From: Kocuria tytonis
Lineage (GTDB): Bacteria; Actinomycetota; Actinomycetes; Actinomycetales; Micrococcaceae
Assembly (NCBI RefSeq): GCF_003226895.2
Contig: NZ_PNJG02000002.1
Span: forward strand, 124,001 to 188,000
Reading direction: 5' to 3'
DNA: 64,000 bases
In this document: positions 61,331-64,000 of the stretch, piece after piece
How the letters are laid out: every line of letters starts with the position of its first letter
Position numbering within the stretch: the stretch's first letter is position 1
Notes under the pieces: model-generated
What the model was told of the DNA's origin: nothing
Database searches by the model: none
Seen by the model: the letters and a program-made list of their open reading frames with translations, nothing else
Made by a program: the position numbers and the translations under genes

Positions 61331-61881
61331 CACGCGTCCCGGTAGGCGCGGGCGCCGCGACGCAGCACCAGGAACCCGATGAGCATCAGGATCACCGCCG
61401 TGCCGTTCCACACGAGGTCGTACGGCAGGATGTCCACGCCGTAGCGGATCTGGTGGATGCCCAGCAGCTTGTGGTCCACCACGCCGTCGAAGAGCTGGAA
61501 GAAGCCCGCACCCAGGACTACCGCGCCCGCCCAGTGGGGCCAGTGCACCCCGCCGCGTCGCCGCACGTCCGCCAGCAGGAACAGGCCCCAGACGGTGATG
61601 AACCACCCGAACGCGTGGAAGAAGCCGTCCGTCACGAGCGCCACCTCGTGCGTGGAGAGGTCGTAGAAGTGGTGCCACTGCAGGCCCAGGTGGAAGATGA
61701 ACAGGTCGATCATGGATGCCGCGATCCCGCAGCCGAACAGGAACCCGGACAGCGCCGCGCGCTTGCGGGTGCGGGCGGCGTCGCCGTCGGACGACGGCGC
61801 GTGGCCGGCCGCACGTCCGTTCGTCGGGGATCCTGCGGGCCGCGCGGGATGCGCCGTGGGCCTGGGTTCTGGGTGCGCCAT
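61330..61881 (-). CDS. DUF2243 membrane protein
   Basis: A 183-residue protein with about four helices after a 40-residue hydrophilic N-terminus. The characteristic histidines lie in GIAASMIDLFIFHLGLQWHHFYDLSTHEVALVTDGFFHAFGWF and FDGVVDHKLLGIHQIRYG. AGGAGG precedes the ATG. Members commonly sit beside CtaG-like genes, as here, and the His-rich character suggests metal or haem involvement. The function is not established. Confidence 0.88.
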   Translation of the reverse strand: MAHPEPRPTAHPARPAGSPTNGRAAGHAPSSDGDAARTRKRAALSGFLFGCGIAASMIDLFIFHLGLQWHHFYDLSTHEVALVTDGFFHAFGWFITVWGLFLLADVRRRGGVHWPHWAGAVVLGAGFFQLFDGVVDHKLLGIHQIRYGVDILPYDLVWNGTAVILMLIGFLVLRRGARAYRDA

Positions 61882-62215
61882 GTCCCCTCCTGGAACGTGT
61901 CCTGGTCCGGCCCTCGGGGTCCGGCGCCCAACCCGTTCGGGGCCGTGCGCTGCCGCCCGCCGTCGGACCGCGTGTCATCGTCAGCGTACTGATCCGTGGG
62001 GCGGCTCGCACGGCTGCCGCGCCGCCCCGCCGGACATGACAGCGGGTCAAAACCGCGTGGTACGGCGGAGGTCCCGGAAGACGTCTGCGGCGGCGGCCCG
62101 CGGCACCGGGACATGACGGAGGGGCGGCCCGCCCTCCCGGACGAGCCACCCCTCATCGTGCTCGTGCCGGCCCACCGGACCGGTCACGCGACGCCGCGGG
62201 AGGGCGGCGAGCGCC
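61882..62215. other. Non-coding interval
   Basis: No gene is recognised. A minus-strand TACGCT -10 candidate near 61988-61983 could serve the DUF2243-CtaG pair. The thiolase stop is at the right end of the interval. No terminator is obvious. Confidence 0.4.
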
Positions 62216-63406
62216 TCAGCGGCTCAGCAGCAGCGCCTCACCCTGACCGCCGCCACCGCACAGCGAGACCGCGGCCTTGCCGGAACCGCGGCGGGCGAGC
62301 TCCATGGCCGCGTGCAGCGCCAGCCGGGCACCGGAGGCGCCGATGGGGTGGCCCAGGGCGATCGCCCCGCCGTGGATGTTGACCTTATCCATGTCCACGC
62401 CCAGGTCCCGGACGGACTGCACGGAGACCGCGGCGAACGCCTCGTTGATCTCGATGAAGTCCAGGTCCGCCACGGTCCACTCGGAACGGGACAGGGCGTG
62501 CTCGATCGCACGCGAGGGCTGGGAGTGCAGGGAGGTGTCCGGACCGGCCACCTGACCCGGTTTGCCCACCACGGCGAGCCAGTCCAGGCCGTGCTCCTCC
62601 GCGTAGCCGCGCGTGGTCAGCACCATGGCCGCCGCGCCGTCGGAGATCGGGGAGGAGTTGCCCGCGGTGATGGTGCCGTCCTTGGTGAAGGCGGCCCGGA
62701 GCTTGCCCAGCCCCTCGGCGGTGGAGTCCGGGCGCACGCCCTGGTCCTCGGAGACGGTCACGGGATCGCCCTTGCGCTGCGGGATCTCGATCGGCGCGAT
62801 CTCGTCCGCGAGGACCCCGTTCTGCTGCGCCTTGCCTGCCAGCTGGTGGCTGCGGGCCGCCACCTCGTCCTGCTCCTCACGCGTGATGGAACGCTCGGAG
62901 TTGCCGGTCTCGGTCAGCTCGCCCATGGGCACCTGCAGCTCCACGTCCACGAGGCCGTCGTGGGCCAGCGAGTCCGCGAGCCTCATGTCCCCGTAGGACG
63001 TGCCCTTGCGGGCCCCCAGAGCCAGGTGCGGGGCGTTGGTCATGGACTCCATGCCCCCGGCGACCACCACGTCCGCCTCGCCCGCGCGGATCATCCGGGC
63101 GCCCTCGGTCACGGCCACCAGACCGGACAGGCACACCTTGTTGAGGCTCATGGCGGGCACGGTCATGGGCAGTCCGGCGGCCACGGCGGCCTGCTTGGCC
63201 GGGTTCTGGCCGTTGCCGGCCTGCACCACGTTGCCCATGTAGACATAGTCGACGTCCTCCGGGGCCACCCCCGCACGCTGGAGCGCGTGCTTGATGGCGT
63301 GCGCCCCCAGGTCCACGGCGCTCTGGGACGCCAGCGCGCCCAGCAGCTTGCCCTGCGGGGTGCGGGCCCCGTTGACGATCACGATGTCGTTGGCGTTCTC
63401 GGTCAC
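62216..63406 (-). CDS. Acetyl-CoA acetyltransferase (thiolase)
   Basis: A 396-residue thiolase. The acylated cysteine is in [20 protein letters not shown], the active-site histidine in [16 protein letters not shown] and the second cysteine in [14 protein letters not shown], with [11 protein letters not shown] between. It condenses or cleaves acetoacetyl-CoA or 3-ketoadipyl-type substrates. The GTG start has GGAGGAAC and overlaps the CoA-transferase stop by 4 bp. Coupling to a 3-oxoacid CoA-transferase suggests ketone-body or beta-ketoadipate use: the transferase activates the acid and this enzyme cleaves it. Confidence 0.93.
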   Translation of the reverse strand: MTENANDIVIVNGARTPQGKLLGALASQSAVDLGAHAIKHALQRAGVAPEDVDYVYMGNVVQAGNGQNPAKQAAVAAGLPMTVPAMSLNKVCLSGLVAVTEGARMIRAGEADVVVAGGMESMTNAPHLALGARKGTSYGDMRLADSLAHDGLVDVELQVPMGELTETGNSERSITREEQDEVAARSHQLAGKAQQNGVLADEIAPIEIPQRKGDPVTVSEDQGVRPDSTAEGLGKLRAAFTKDGTITAGNSSPISDGAAAMVLTTRGYAEEHGLDWLAVVGKPGQVAGPDTSLHSQPSRAIEHALSRSEWTVADLDFIEINEAFAAVSVQSVRDLGVDMDKVNIHGGAIALGHPIGASGARLALHAAMELARRGSGKAAVSLCGGGGQGEALLLSR

Positions 63407-64000
63407 TGTTCCTCCTGAACGGGTACGGAATCCGGGGTCACATCCACCAGTTCCACCCGGTATGTCGCTTCGGTCTTCTCGGCCACTTCTGCTTCGGTCA
63501 CGCCCGGGGCCAGGGTACGCAGCACGAGCCCCGTGTCCGCCACGTCGAACACGCACAGGTCCGTGATGACGCGGTCCACCACCCCCACACCCGTGAGCGG
63601 GAGGTCGCACTCGTGCTTGAGCTTCGCGGAGCCGTCCTTGGCCACGTGCTCGGTCAGCACCAGCACGCGCGGCGTCCCGGCCACGAGGTCCATGGCGCCG
63701 CCCATGCCCTTGACCATCTTGCCCGGGATCATCCAGTTGGCCAGGTCCCCCGTCTCGGAGACCTGCATGGCCCCCAGGATCGCCATCTTCACGTGCCCAC
63801 CGCGGATCATCCCGAAGGACGTGGCGGAGTCGAAGATCGCGGCACCAGGCTGCAGGGTGATGGTCTGCTTGCCGGCGTTGATGAGGTCCGGGTCCTCGTC
63901 CCCCTCGTACGGGAACGGGCCCATGCCCAGCACGCCGTTCTCGGACTGCAGCACCACGCTCACGCCCGGGGGCAGGTTGTTGGCCACGAGCGTGGGTATG
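63403..64000 (-). CDS. 3-oxoacid CoA-transferase subunit B, start outside window
   Basis: The last 198 residues or so of a family I CoA-transferase beta subunit (ScoB/PcaJ/AtoA type). The catalytic glutamate lies in [16 protein letters not shown], followed by [29 protein letters not shown] and [15 protein letters not shown]. The frame is open to the window edge ([12 protein letters not shown]), so only about the first 20 residues are missing. It transfers CoA from succinyl-CoA to acetoacetate or 3-oxoadipate. The alpha subunit gene should lie just to the right. Confidence 0.93.
   Translation of the reverse strand, partial: IPTLVANNLPPGVSVVLQSENGVLGMGPFPYEGDEDPDLINAGKQTITLQPGAAIFDSATSFGMIRGGHVKMAILGAMQVSETGDLANWMIPGKMVKGMGGAMDLVAGTPRVLVLTEHVAKDGSAKLKHECDLPLTGVGVVDRVITDLCVFDVADTGLVLRTLAPGVTEAEVAEKTEATYRVELVDVTPDSVPVQEEQ

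Overview
The window is about 64 kb of very GC-rich, densely coded bacterial DNA. Frequent GTG starts, TANNNT -10 boxes set 6-7 nt before start codons (leaderless mRNAs), a small SRP RNA just ahead of dnaX-recR-lysC, purS-purQ-purL, and sarcosine oxidase/creatinase genes all point to an actinobacterium of the Micrococcales. A Kocuria-like member of the Micrococcaceae is my best guess, by inference only. Nearly everything reads as ordinary chromosome: no CRISPR array, transposase, integrase or phage gene was found. One tRNA gene (Ser-GGA) and one SRP RNA are present.

Layout. 1-7465: creatine-to-glycine catabolism, with soxBDA on the minus strand (soxA runs off the left edge) divergent from an MHS-type permease, a creatinase and an IclR regulator. 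7654-13053: tgt, an MBL-fold hydrolase, a YhhQ-type queuosine-precursor transporter, a pyridoxal-kinase-like gene and a TetR regulator. 13350-16570: a secreted ExeM/NucH-type nuclease, a small secreted protein and tRNA-Ser. 16813-24227: SRP RNA, dnaX, recR, lysC, ohrR-like, a conserved protein and a Rieske-like protein. 24241-28153: a CitA/CitB-type two-component system facing a CitMHS citrate transporter. 28351-33912: purSQL, an acetyltransferase and cardiolipin synthase. 34124-38314: alcohol dehydrogenase, DinB-like protein, two small membrane proteins, a methyltransferase and a VOC protein. 38583-40297: succinate dehydrogenase C and B subunits with no A between them. 40365-43176: feoA-feoB-nifU-like with an iron box. 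43308-47081: a hypothetical protein, a YkvI-like transporter and an AGCS alanine/glycine symporter. 47241-51082: ilvD and an FGGY kinase. 51379-57052: bioB-A-F-D with a divergent BioQ-like repressor. 57104-64000: an acetyltransferase, a second MHS permease, 3-hydroxyisobutyrate dehydrogenase, CtaG-like plus DUF2243 membrane proteins, thiolase, and the start-truncated B subunit of a CoA transferase.

The most informative signals are regulatory. There are two identical-architecture operators (GTTGC-N7-GCAAC) at the divergent sox/creatinase promoters. Two perfect TGAAC-N3-GTTCA operators sit on a leaderless bioB promoter. Three AATGAGCACAA direct repeats lie in front of the citrate transporter, and an IdeR-like box lies before feoA. 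At least nine genes appear to be transcribed as leaderless mRNAs. An 11-mer, GACGACGCCGC, occurs 16 times, half of them in the small intergenic fraction and often just after stop codons. Two long related hairpins plus a 16-nt direct repeat bracket the FGGY kinase gene.
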